Shown here piece after piece: positions 31,616-39,683 of a stretch of 64,000 nucleotides of DNA. The notes beneath the pieces are model-generated. The model had not been told where the DNA came from and did no database searches. It saw only the letters and a program-made list of their open reading frames with translations. The stretch's first letter is position 1. Every line of letters starts with the position of its first letter. The translations under genes were made by a program, and so were the position numbers. The stretch is from JANMZO01 sp963763135 (GTDB lineage: Bacteria; Actinomycetota; Acidimicrobiia; Acidimicrobiales; JANYDT01), in contig CAVXNJ010000006.1 in NCBI GenBank assembly GCA_963763135.1, positions 13,311 to 77,310 on the forward strand. Reading direction: 5' to 3'.

Positions 31616-32641
31616 CTACTTCAGAGCGTCGAGGGCGTTCATGGCGCGAACCGCCAGCAACGCGGTTCCGTCTTCGGTCTCCGAAGTTTCGTTGGTGTCA
31701 GCCATGACGCCGGCGCTGTAGCGGTTGCGGACACCTTCGCCGATGCACGCCAGACGCCAACAGGAGAAGGCCTCGTAGTACCCGACGCCCGAAAGATCAC
31801 GACCGGTCTTCTCGGCGTAGCGAGCGAGCATGTCGGCTCGCGAAAGGAACCCATCCGAGCCGCTGGGATCGTTCGCGCGCTTAGGTGCTGGTCCGGGATC
31901 GGACCAGTAGACCATCAGGTATCCGATGTCGGCCATGAGATCGCCGAGGGTGCAGAGTTCCCAGTCGAGCACGGCCTTGACGGTGCCGGTCTCTCGGCTT
32001 ACGAGGCAGTTGCCGAGCCGGTAGTCACCGTGCACGATGCCGGTGTAGACCTGCTCCGGCCGGGTCGCGGCCAACCTGGCGTGCACTTCCTCCATGATCG
32101 GAAGCTCGCGGATCTTCGACTTTTCCCACTGGATCGACCAGCGCTTCAGCTGCCGCTCGATGTATCCCTCACGGCGGCCGAGCTCACCGAGCCCGATGTC
32201 GTCGGGGTTGACCGCGTGAAGATCCGCGAGTGTGTCGATCAACGAGTGCGACGCTGCGGTGCGAAGTGGTTCGGCAATCGAACGACCCGCATCCGGCGAA
32301 TCCAGCACGATCCCGTCGACGTAGCCCATCACGTAGAAGGGTGCGCCGTTCACGGATTCATCAGTGCACATACCAAGTGCCGGAGCGACCGGAACGTTGG
32401 TCTTACCGACCGCCGAGATGATCCGATGTTCACGGCCCATGTCGTGGGCCGTCGCCAGCACGTTGCCCATCGGCGGACGACGCAGAACGAACTGCGTGCC
32501 GTCGGCTCCCGTCACCCGATAGGTGAGGTTGGACCGACCGCCCGCAATCAGATCAAAGGTGAAGGGGCCAACGGCTCCAGCCACGTTGGCAGCAAGCCAT
32601 GCCGATACCGGTTCCTGCTCAATGCCGCGTACTTCTGCCAT
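31616..32641 (-). CDS. Phosphotransferase-family protein (ACAD10/FadE36-associated type)
   Basis: 341 residues of kinase-like fold: ATP-binding N-lobe with FVLRRPPMG, catalytic loop GIVHGDYRLGNCLV, metal-binding VLDWELCTLGDLMADIGYLM. These match the phosphotransferases related to the N-terminal half of ACAD10, which phosphorylate 4-hydroxy acyl-CoAs before dehydration. It follows the SDR gene by 52 bp on the same strand, consistent with a fatty-acid-type catabolic operon. The hydroxyacyl substrate is inferred from the family only. Confidence 0.88.
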   Translation of the reverse strand: MAEVRGIEQEPVSAWLAANVAGAVGPFTFDLIAGGRSNLTYRVTGADGTQFVLRRPPMGNVLATAHDMGREHRIISAVGKTNVPVAPALGMCTDESVNGAPFYVMGYVDGIVLDSPDAGRSIAEPLRTAASHSLIDTLADLHAVNPDDIGLGELGRREGYIERQLKRWSIQWEKSKIRELPIMEEVHARLAATRPEQVYTGIVHGDYRLGNCLVSRETGTVKAVLDWELCTLGDLMADIGYLMVYWSDPGPAPKRANDPSGSDGFLSRADMLARYAEKTGRDLSGVGYYEAFSCWRLACIGEGVRNRYSAGVMADTNETSETEDGTALLAVRAMNALDALK

Positions 32642-32693
32642 GTGGCCCCATCCCTTAGTTCAACGAATTTGATCAGTGTGCGAAACGCTGCGA

Positions 32694-33467
32694 TTACTTC
32701 GGGGGCATACGAATGCCACCGTCGACGCGGATCGTTTCGCCGTTCATGTACGAGTTGCCGAGGAGTTCCACGACCATGGAGCCGAGCTCGCCCGACGTGC
32801 CGAGCCGGTTGGGGAACAGCACGTTCTTGCCCAGGTTGGCCTTGAACGCGTCGGATGCTTCACCGGTGCCGTAGATCGGGGTGTCGATGAGTCCGGGGGC
32901 GATGCAGTTGCAGCGGATGCCCGAAGCGGCGAGGTCACGGGCGACCACGAGGGTCATGCCGACGACGCCACCCTTCGACGACGCGTAGGCGACCTGGCCG
33001 ATCTGGCCGTCGAATGCCGCAACCGACGCGATGTTGACGATGGCGCCACGGCCGCCGTCTTCGTCGGGCGTGTTCGAGTTCATGGCGCTGGCGGCGAGAC
33101 GGATGCAGTTGAAGCTGCCGATCAGGTTGATCTCGATGACGCGGCGGTAGTTGTCGAGGTCGTGCGGGGTGCCGTCGCGGCTGATCGTGCGGCCGGCTGA
33201 ACCGATGCCCGCGGCGTTGACGAGCGACTTGAGCGGGGCCATTTCGACCGCAGTCGTGACCGCGACCTGAACCTGTTCGGCGTTCGTGACGTCGCACGGC
33301 ACGAACGCGCCGCCGAGTTCCTTGGCGAGTGCTTCGCCCTTTTCGGCCTGGCGGTCGAGGTCGGCAATAACGACCTTCACTCCGCGGGCTGCGAGCAGAC
33401 GGGCTGCGCCCTCACCGATACCCGACGCGCCGCCGGTGACTATTGCAGAAGTTCCATTGAGTTCCAT
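32694..33467 (-). CDS. SDR-family 3-hydroxyacyl-CoA dehydrogenase-like protein
   Basis: 257-residue short-chain dehydrogenase. NAD-binding TGGASGIGEG (residues 11-20) with an acidic residue at the end of strand 2 (IADLD) predicts NAD rather than NADP. NAAGIG is present, with the catalytic Ser in NIASVAAF and Tyr-x3-Lys as YASSKGG. The sequence is closest in feel to the HSD10/type II 3-hydroxyacyl-CoA dehydrogenases (RCNCIAPGLIDTP). It is upstream of the phosphotransferase gene. Confidence 0.9.
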   Translation of the reverse strand: MELNGTSAIVTGGASGIGEGAARLLAARGVKVVIADLDRQAEKGEALAKELGGAFVPCDVTNAEQVQVAVTTAVEMAPLKSLVNAAGIGSAGRTISRDGTPHDLDNYRRVIEINLIGSFNCIRLAASAMNSNTPDEDGGRGAIVNIASVAAFDGQIGQVAYASSKGGVVGMTLVVARDLAASGIRCNCIAPGLIDTPIYGTGEASDAFKANLGKNVLFPNRLGTSGELGSMVVELLGNSYMNGETIRVDGGIRMPPK

Positions 33468-33562
33468 AAGGATCGACAGGCTACGCGTCTGGGCCGCAAG
33501 ATATGAAAACGAGCAGGTCGATGGCCACGTCGAGTTTTGTGGCTCGACGGACGCGGGGTGCC

Positions 33563-34393
33563 TTAGACCCGGACCCGGGCGGCGAATCGGCCCTCGTCGA
33601 AGCTCAACCGCACGTCGACGCCAAAGGCGTCCGACACCGTCGTCGACTGCAGGGTCTCCTCGATCGGGCCGCTGGCGACCGTCTGGCCGGACCGCAGGAG
33701 CAGGGCGTGTGTGAATCCCGGTGGGATCTCCTCCACGTGATGGGTGATCAGCACCGCTCCCGGGAGTTCGGCGTTGGCGGCGATTGCGGCAATACGGGCG
33801 ACGAGACGCTCCCGGGCTCCGAGGTCGAGTCCCGCGGCCGGCTCGTCGAGAACCAGAAGATCGGGGTTCGTCATCAGCGACCGGGCCAGCTGAACCTGCT
33901 GGCGCTCCCCCTCGCTGAGGACGCCAAACGAACGGCCGGCCAGATAACCGAACCCTCCTGCGTCGAGCAGGGTCTGGGCCCGGTCACGGTCCTCCTGCGA
34001 GTACTCGTGCCACCACGGTTCGAGCGCTGCGTACTTCGCGGTCATCACCACATCGGCTGCCAACAGTTCCGGACGAACCATCTTGGCGAACGCCGCGCTC
34101 ACCACGCCGAGCCGCGTGCGCAGTACGCGCCAGTCGACACCGCGTCCGAGACGCGCCCCGAGCAGTGACAGGTCGCCGACGGTTGGATGGAGATACCCGG
34201 TGATCAACTGCACGAAGGTGGTCTTTCCACAGCCGTTAGGTCCGAGGACGACCCAACGCTCGCCCGGGTGGACCGCCAGATTCAGATCACGCAGGGCCCA
34301 GGTCTCCTTCGCGTCGTACGAGACACCGATGCCGGTAAGCCCGATCAGGGACCCGGTTTCGTCGACGGAAAGCTTGGCGGAGGGAGCATCCAT
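33563..34393 (-). CDS. Stand-alone ABC ATPase
   Basis: 276 residues. Walker A GPNGCGKTT, signature in the variant form LSEGERQQVQLARSL, Walker B LLVLDEPAAGLDL, H-loop ITHHVEEIP. It belongs with the single-domain ATPases near ModF/YlmA-type proteins, which often lack a dedicated permease. No permease, binding protein or second ATPase is next to it. Divergent from the thioesterase gene. Confidence 0.9.
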   Translation of the reverse strand: MDAPSAKLSVDETGSLIGLTGIGVSYDAKETWALRDLNLAVHPGERWVVLGPNGCGKTTFVQLITGYLHPTVGDLSLLGARLGRGVDWRVLRTRLGVVSAAFAKMVRPELLAADVVMTAKYAALEPWWHEYSQEDRDRAQTLLDAGGFGYLAGRSFGVLSEGERQQVQLARSLMTNPDLLVLDEPAAGLDLGARERLVARIAAIAANAELPGAVLITHHVEEIPPGFTHALLLRSGQTVASGPIEETLQSTTVSDAFGVDVRLSFDEGRFAARVRV

Positions 34394-34497
34394 GAGGTCA
34401 TGGAGCGTACTTGCCGTGTTCCCAGCCCCGAGCCGAACTACTGACGCGGCGCGTCGGACTCGGACATAGCCCTCAAGCTCGACTACGTTCGCTCGCC

Positions 34498-35304
34498 GTG
34501 TATGAGTTCGACAGAGATACCGCCGTCACCTGCGTAGCCAACGAGGGCGGCCGATCGGTCTGGTCCGCGGATCTTTCCGCGGGGTGGAGCATTGGGGCCA
34601 ACCCCAACGGCGGGTACGTGCTGGCCGTCGCCGGACGAGCGCTGAGCGAAGCCCTTCCCCAACACCCGGATCCGTTCAGTGTCACCGCTCACTACCTGCG
34701 CCCCGCTCAACCGGGCCCGGCCACGATCACGATCGACGTCGCCCGTACCGGACGCAAACACTCGACCGCCTCGGCCACGTTCGTGCAGGACGGCAAGGAG
34801 CGCATCCGGGTACTGGCCACCTATGGCGACCTCTCGGCCCAGGCCGGACCGACTCGCGTCGAGGCCAACCCGCCCGACGTCGCGCCAATCGAGCAGTGCG
34901 TCAGCCGGGGTTCCCTGAGTGTCGACGGTTCGTCGATCGGCGAGCGGTTGCAGGCCATGCTCCATCCGGAGATTGGATGGACCAGCGGTACCCCTGGCGG
35001 CACTGCGGCACTGACCGGCTGGATCGGCTTCAAAGACGAACGCCCCGCCGACCCACTATCGCTGCTGTTCTTCTCCGACGCGTTCCCACCAGCTCTTTTT
35101 GACTGGCTCCCCGAAAAAGTATGGCTACCTACGATTGAGCTCACCGTCCACGTGCGGGCCAAACCCGCGCCCGGCCCACTGCGCGGCGTCATGCGAACCC
35201 GCTTCCTCATGGACGGCTATCTCGAGGAAGACGGCGAACTCTGGGACTCGAACAACCGACTTGTCGCTCTGTCGCGCCAACTGGGAATGCTCTTCAAGCC
35301 GTAG
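34498..35304 (+). CDS. Acyl-CoA thioesterase-like protein (double hotdog)
   Basis: 268 residues forming two hotdog domains as in the TesB-like/thioesterase-3 group: N-terminal WSIGANPNGGYVLAVAGRAL, FSVTAHYLRPAQPGPATI, and C-terminal LPTIELTVHVRAKPAPGPLRG followed by WDSNNRLVALSRQLG. It probably hydrolyses acyl-CoA esters in the cytoplasm. GTG 34498 gives the natural N-terminus (VYEFDRDTAV); the frame is open to 34411. No clear ribosome binding site. Confidence 0.85.
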   Translation: MYEFDRDTAVTCVANEGGRSVWSADLSAGWSIGANPNGGYVLAVAGRALSEALPQHPDPFSVTAHYLRPAQPGPATITIDVARTGRKHSTASATFVQDGKERIRVLATYGDLSAQAGPTRVEANPPDVAPIEQCVSRGSLSVDGSSIGERLQAMLHPEIGWTSGTPGGTAALTGWIGFKDERPADPLSLLFFSDAFPPALFDWLPEKVWLPTIELTVHVRAKPAPGPLRGVMRTRFLMDGYLEEDGELWDSNNRLVALSRQLGMLFKP

Positions 35305-35362
35305 AGTCGTTCCGTTCGTATCGTTCCGTTCGTATCGTTGATCCGACGGTCGCACGCCCGGT

Positions 35363-36526
35363 TCAGCCGAAGGACGTCGCGAACAGGTTGTCGTAGGCCA
35401 GCCCCCACGGCGGCCGAAGGAATCCCAGCGCGCGTACATCTTGTGTCCATACCGCGAATGGCGAGCGTCGAGCGAATGTGCCACCGCCGATCACCTTGCT
35501 CAGTCGGCCGAGCGACGCCTCTGCGAGTTCGGCCACCGACTCTTTAGCGCGCAACGCGGCATAGGCTCCAGCCTTCGGATCACCCGACTCCGTCGCCCGA
35601 AGCGCTCCCTCCAACGCCTGTGTCGCCAACCAGTACTCGGTCTCCGCGCGTGTCCACTCAACCCGTTCATATGCACGCATAGTATCTCGTTTCGGCGCAA
35701 GTTGCTCTTTCGCTGTGCGGAAGGCCTCGTCGAGGACCCCGACGACGACAGCTGTAAACACGTTCGGGATGAACGGAGCGACTGCCGCCGCCACAATGCC
35801 GATCGGACGATCCCACGCCATGCGGATAGCGGGACAGGAGTCCAACCGCATCGCGTGGCTCTGCGTCGCCGCCATGCCCATGCCATCCCACTCAGCGGTA
35901 AGAGTCATGCCGGCGCTACCGTCCCACGGACGGCCACCGGTCTCGATGACAAAGAACGCGGGCTCGGTAGCGTCGACCGGAAGCGCTGTAGTGAGCATGA
36001 ACGACATCACGCCACTGCCGCTGCCGAAGTGCTTGTCGCCGGTGAGTCGAAACGCCTCACCCGAGAGTTGGCCGGATGCTTCGGAGTCGGGAGCGGCGAT
36101 CGTTTTGGTCTTGAAGATGTCGCCGCCGCTGCCCGGCTCCGAGGTGATCGTCCCCCACTGGCGGCCGGCGGCGACACTTTCAAACACGGCCCGGCGTTGC
36201 GTCTCCCACGCAGTGCTTGTCGGGTCGTCGGGCGCAAGCCAGTAGCCGAGCACGGCAGGGTGCATCGCCGACACGAGTGCCACCGACGGATCCACTGCTG
36301 CAAGCGTCCGTAGCAATCCGCAGATCGGACGCGTCGAACGTGTGCTGTCCTCCCACAGCCCGCCCATTGACTCGGGCACGGCAGCACGCAGAATACCTGC
36401 GTCGGCCAGCCGGGCGAAGTCGGCCGGATCGAGGTTGCGACGGGTCTGCCGCTCCGGGCGCTGTGAGCGCCAGTCGTCAGCGATTGCGCTGACTCGTTCC
36501 TCAAGCAGGGGCCACGAGAGATCCAT
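35363..36526 (-). CDS. Acyl-CoA dehydrogenase-family protein
   Basis: 387 residues with the N-terminal helical domain (FARLADAGILRAAVPESMGG), the middle beta domain (TITSEPGSGGD, FRLTGDKHFGSGSGV) and the C-terminal helical domain ending in RRSPFAVWTQDVRALGF. The usual catalytic Glu near the C-terminus cannot be placed with confidence, so this could be a DszC/flavin-monooxygenase-like member rather than a true dehydrogenase. It converges on the thioesterase gene. Confidence 0.85.
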   Translation of the reverse strand: MDLSWPLLEERVSAIADDWRSQRPERQTRRNLDPADFARLADAGILRAAVPESMGGLWEDSTRSTRPICGLLRTLAAVDPSVALVSAMHPAVLGYWLAPDDPTSTAWETQRRAVFESVAAGRQWGTITSEPGSGGDIFKTKTIAAPDSEASGQLSGEAFRLTGDKHFGSGSGVMSFMLTTALPVDATEPAFFVIETGGRPWDGSAGMTLTAEWDGMGMAATQSHAMRLDSCPAIRMAWDRPIGIVAAAVAPFIPNVFTAVVVGVLDEAFRTAKEQLAPKRDTMRAYERVEWTRAETEYWLATQALEGALRATESGDPKAGAYAALRAKESVAELAEASLGRLSKVIGGGTFARRSPFAVWTQDVRALGFLRPPWGLAYDNLFATSFG

Positions 36527-36773
36527 GGACGGAGACTAGTGGGGGAACGCAATGCGTCGCTCGGGAGTCGAAACGATATGGATTCGCGCTCGCTCGACAT
36601 TGGTTCCGTCGCTACACCAGAGCAACGCCGATTCATCGCCGATTTGATCGTCGAGTCAGCCGATTCGACGTCGTCGAGGCCAACGCGCAGCAGCGTGTGC
36701 CGCAACGGTGCTGACAGTCGCTCTGGGAGCGACGCGGTGCACGAGTATCGAGCAGCACGAGTGTCCGGGATCG

Positions 36774-37061
36774 TCAGGTCAACGAGGTGCTCTTCGCGAT
36801 CTCGTACTGCATCACGTTGGCGTCGAGAATCATCGCCTCCTGACCATCGCTGGGTCCTGCTCCACGAAACGATTCCACGGCCTCGACCGATTCCCATTGC
36901 TCAAAGACGTTGATGCGGCCCGGTTCGATTGGATCCGCCGAAAGGTGAAAATCAACACATCCTTCGGCAACGCGGGCCGCCCGGGCCACGTCGATACAAC
37001 CTTGGAGGTAGTTCTCTCTTTGGTCAGGCGCAACCTTCAGGAACCCAGCAACGATGATCAT
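36774..37061 (-). CDS. Putative quinol monooxygenase (ABM domain)
   Basis: 95 residues forming one antibiotic biosynthesis monooxygenase domain: MIIVAGFLKVAPDQRENYL, EGCVDFHLSADPIEPGRINVFEQWES, ending in the MQYEIAK strand. Members oxidise quinols or polyketides without cofactor, as dimers, but many are uncharacterised. ATG 37061 gives the usual N-terminus; GTG 37067 adds two residues. It stands alone. Confidence 0.85.
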   Translation of the reverse strand: MIIVAGFLKVAPDQRENYLQGCIDVARAARVAEGCVDFHLSADPIEPGRINVFEQWESVEAVESFRGAGPSDGQEAMILDANVMQYEIAKSTSLT

Positions 37062-37389
37062 CTGCACGAGCGTAGATCCCGTCGGAAACTGAGCACCCCT
37101 TTCGGGAGAGTCGCCAGGTACCGTGCGTGTGACTTGACTGACTCGCCCCAGGAGGTTTTTTGACCGTCTTGCGCCGAGTGCATCTTTCAGGCCTTGAACC
37201 GCCCTTTACGTAGCGACAGTGCTGATTGACCCCGCAAACGTGGCCTCGCTCGCGCATGCGAAGTGACACGAGCTCCCGCGATGTGCGACAAACGGGGTTC
37301 CTGGCGGCGACCAACGGTTTGGCACCGAGATGGTCATTCTTGTGCCCTCAGTCGCTCCACGAGCGACTAAGCGAACGAGTATGCGAGCG
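37062..37389. other. Non-coding stretch with one strong hairpin
   Basis: About 330 bp between the ABM and DUF1611 genes. The only clear element is AGTCGCTC-CAC-GAGCGACT (37350-37368), a perfect 8-bp stem with a 3-nt loop, 22 bp beyond the DUF1611 stop. It lacks a T-run on either strand but is well placed as a terminator. Short frames here look like chance. Confidence 0.45.
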
Positions 37390-38448
37390 TCAGGCTGGCG
37401 AGCCGCCGAAGATCGCGTCGTACAGACGGTCGGCCCCGTGGAACACCGGGTCGGCGCACGTGATACCGGTCTCATCTTCGACCGCTTGACATGCCGCGTC
37501 AATCTCGGCGGGGCTCAACTTCGCGCAGTTCAACGCGATGGCGCGGACCTTGGCGGCGGGGAACGACGGGGATGCGGCGGCGACCGCCTCGTACATCGCA
37601 ACGACTTCACGCAACGGCGGGATGGCCACGTCGTCGAGTTGGTCGACCACGGTCTGGTTGGCCCGGTGGACGAGCACGAGATCGGTCGGCATCGAACCTC
37701 GGAGAAGCGCCATCCAGGCCGTCGACCCCGGGTGAAGGGCGGACCCTTGACCTTCGACCCACAACACGTCGTTGTCATCGCCGTACTTCAGGCAGAGCGC
37801 TTCGATCGAACCTGACGCGAAGTCGACACGCACAGCATCGAGGGGAACGCCATCACCGCTTATACAGATTCCGATCTGTCCCGTCGCGAGAAACTTCGAC
37901 CGGAGTCCCCGGGCCCGAGCGACCCGGTCAAGTTCCAGCGACGCCGTCATCTTCCCGATCGCCATGTCGGTACCGACCGTCAGCACCCGGCGGGCGGAAA
38001 CCCCGCGGGCCCGACCCCTCCCGCTGACCAGACCCGTCGGCTCCTGACGAACGTCCCAGATCCACGCGCCCGGCTGGAGCGCCGCAGCGAACTCGGGATC
38101 CTCGTTGTAACGGCCGTGCAGGCCGTTGACCAGGTTCATGCCTTTTCTAAGCGCGCTGACTATCTCGACGCGGTACGGAGGAGGAAGCACGCCACCACTG
38201 GTCGCTACGGCAATCACCAGGGTGTCGGCCCCCAACGCGTGGGCGTCTTCGGCCGTCGCGACGATCGGGACATCGACGTCGATGCCGGTGATGTCGCGGA
38301 CACTGCCTCCGACCTCATCGGACGCCACCACACACGTGATCGGGTTGTCGCTGTACCGCATGAGGCCGTAGCCCATCTTGCCGTTACGCGACCGGAGGTA
38401 TCCGTCGCTCATCAACAGTGCGAGTCGATTCGCCGCGGTGAGCATCAT
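37390..38448 (-). CDS. dgcN: DUF1611-family protein, DgcN-like (D-glutamate N-acetyltransferase candidate)
   Basis: 352 residues. An N-terminal Rossmann-like domain is followed by a P-loop-like domain starting TVGTDMAIGKMTASLEL, and then VLWVEGQGSALHPG and LVLVHRANQ, as in DUF1611 proteins. In proteobacteria the DUF1611 protein DgcN works with the epimerase-like DgcA in D-glutamate catabolism through N-acetyl-glutamate. The start codon overlaps the stop of the dgcA-like gene, so the two are coupled. Assignment to this pathway rests on the gene pair and is likely, not proven. Confidence 0.78.
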   Translation of the reverse strand: MMLTAANRLALLMSDGYLRSRNGKMGYGLMRYSDNPITCVVASDEVGGSVRDITGIDVDVPIVATAEDAHALGADTLVIAVATSGGVLPPPYRVEIVSALRKGMNLVNGLHGRYNEDPEFAAALQPGAWIWDVRQEPTGLVSGRGRARGVSARRVLTVGTDMAIGKMTASLELDRVARARGLRSKFLATGQIGICISGDGVPLDAVRVDFASGSIEALCLKYGDDNDVLWVEGQGSALHPGSTAWMALLRGSMPTDLVLVHRANQTVVDQLDDVAIPPLREVVAMYEAVAAASPSFPAAKVRAIALNCAKLSPAEIDAACQAVEDETGITCADPVFHGADRLYDAIFGGSPA

Positions 38449-39551
38449 GCCACCTCGACCCGATTGCTCGACTCGGCCGAAACCAGGCGCACACCGAGCC
38501 CGGCGAGATCGTTCGGGACCACCCGGCCGTCGGCGTAGGTGGCCCCTACGAACGGATCGTTGAGGAGATTGAGGTGGCTGTCGAGATCGATATGGTCACA
38601 TAGCGATCCGATCTGAGCGCCTGCGCTAATCGCCAGCGACGACTCTCCCATGCATCCGATCATCACCGACAGGCCGTGGGCGCGGGCGGTGTTGATGATC
38701 CGCAACGCTCCGGTTATCCCGCCACACTTCATGAGCTTCAGGTTCACTCCGTGCAGGCGGTCAGCCAAATTCGCCACGTCTGACGCCGAATGAATCGACT
38801 CGTCGGCGTAGATCGGAAGCTCCGACGACCGAAACAGCGAGAGTAACGAATCGTCGTCGCCTTCAGCCAGCGGCTGCTCGACGTAGGTGACGCCTCGGTC
38901 GGCGAGCCACGGGATCATCGTCTTGGCGTCGGCCAGGTTCCATCCGCAGTTGGCGTCGACCCTCCACGCCGGTTCGGGCACATCGACCGATCGCGCCGAC
39001 TCCTGAACGACGGTGAACATCGCCTGATCCGCTTCGATTCCGGCGGGCTGCCCTAACTTGATCTTCAGCACCCGGGCCCGGGTTCGGCTCAGTATCTCCG
39101 GCACCCGCTCCCGGATGATCTCGGTCGGATTGATTCCAATGGTGAGCGAGGTTGGAACGATTCGGGTCGGGTCGAGTCCGAGAATCCGCCAGACCGGAAG
39201 ATCCGAGCGCTTACCGAGCCAGTCAAAACAGGCCATGTCGATGGCTGCCCGGATCGCACTGCCCGTTCGCCCCACCGGACCGAGCAACGACTCGATGCGT
39301 TGCGTGTCGGTCGGGTGCAGCGGTTCGAACACCGAAGCCCATTCGGCAACGGCCGATTCGGCCGACTCGGCCGAATCTCCGGTGACCTCGCTCGGAGCCA
39401 TCTCTCCGATTCCCACGACACCCTCATGTTCAACGGATACAACGACGTTGGTCGAGCCCGAGCTGGTGCCCCGGCTGATGGTCAGCGGGTGTCGTTTCAC
39501 GAGTTCGATTCGCTCCGAGGTGATTCTCACGGGTCGAACTCTACGGGACAC
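38445..39551 (-). CDS. dgcA: Dipeptide epimerase/DgcA-like enolase-superfamily racemase
   Basis: 368 residues of the muconate-cycloisomerase branch: catalytic lysine in RVLKIKLGQ, metal ligands Asp (RVDANCGWN), Glu (VTYVEQPL) and Asp (PIYADESI), and the second catalytic lysine in LKLMKCGG. Branch members racemise Ala-Glu dipeptides or N-acyl amino acids; beside a DUF1611 gene the N-acetyl-D-glutamate racemase role is favoured. The frame opens at GTG 39551, with GTG 39530 as an alternative; neither has a clear ribosome binding site. An 18-bp palindrome lies about 100 bp upstream. Confidence 0.85.
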   Translation of the reverse strand: MSRRVRPVRITSERIELVKRHPLTISRGTSSGSTNVVVSVEHEGVVGIGEMAPSEVTGDSAESAESAVAEWASVFEPLHPTDTQRIESLLGPVGRTGSAIRAAIDMACFDWLGKRSDLPVWRILGLDPTRIVPTSLTIGINPTEIIRERVPEILSRTRARVLKIKLGQPAGIEADQAMFTVVQESARSVDVPEPAWRVDANCGWNLADAKTMIPWLADRGVTYVEQPLAEGDDDSLLSLFRSSELPIYADESIHSASDVANLADRLHGVNLKLMKCGGITGALRIINTARAHGLSVMIGCMGESSLAISAGAQIGSLCDHIDLDSHLNLLNDPFVGATYADGRVVPNDLAGLGVRLVSAESSNRVEVA

Positions 39552-39581
39552 GGCGCCGTCGATGGGGAACCGGCGGCACCC

Positions 39582-39609
39582 TGCAACATGATCCGTGCAA
39601 CAAGATCCG
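39582..39609. repeat. Two tandem 14-bp units
   Basis: TGCAACATGATCCG (39582-39595) is followed directly by TGCAACAAGATCCG (39596-39609), one mismatch apart, just upstream of the dgcA-like gene. Confidence 0.6.
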
Positions 39610-39646
39610 CGCAGCGCTCTCCACGCGACGCTTTCCGCTCAACGCG

Positions 39647-39674
39647 CGCTTCACGCAAGTACTTGCGTGGAGCG
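39647..39674. promoter_or_regulatory. Long palindrome between the GH3 and dgcA-like genes
   Basis: The core CACGCAAGTACTTGCGTG (39652-39669) is a perfect 18-bp palindrome without a loop; with one mismatch it extends to 14-bp arms. It is 10 bp after the GH3 stop and about 100 bp before the dgcA-like start. No T-run follows. The loopless symmetry favours a protein-binding site over a terminator. Confidence 0.5.
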
Positions 39675-39683
39675 TCGAACCCG

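Noticed and set aside
37024..37314. 96-codon minus-strand frame upstream of the ABM gene
   Set aside because: No ribosome binding site, composition unlike protein, and it overlaps the ABM start region.
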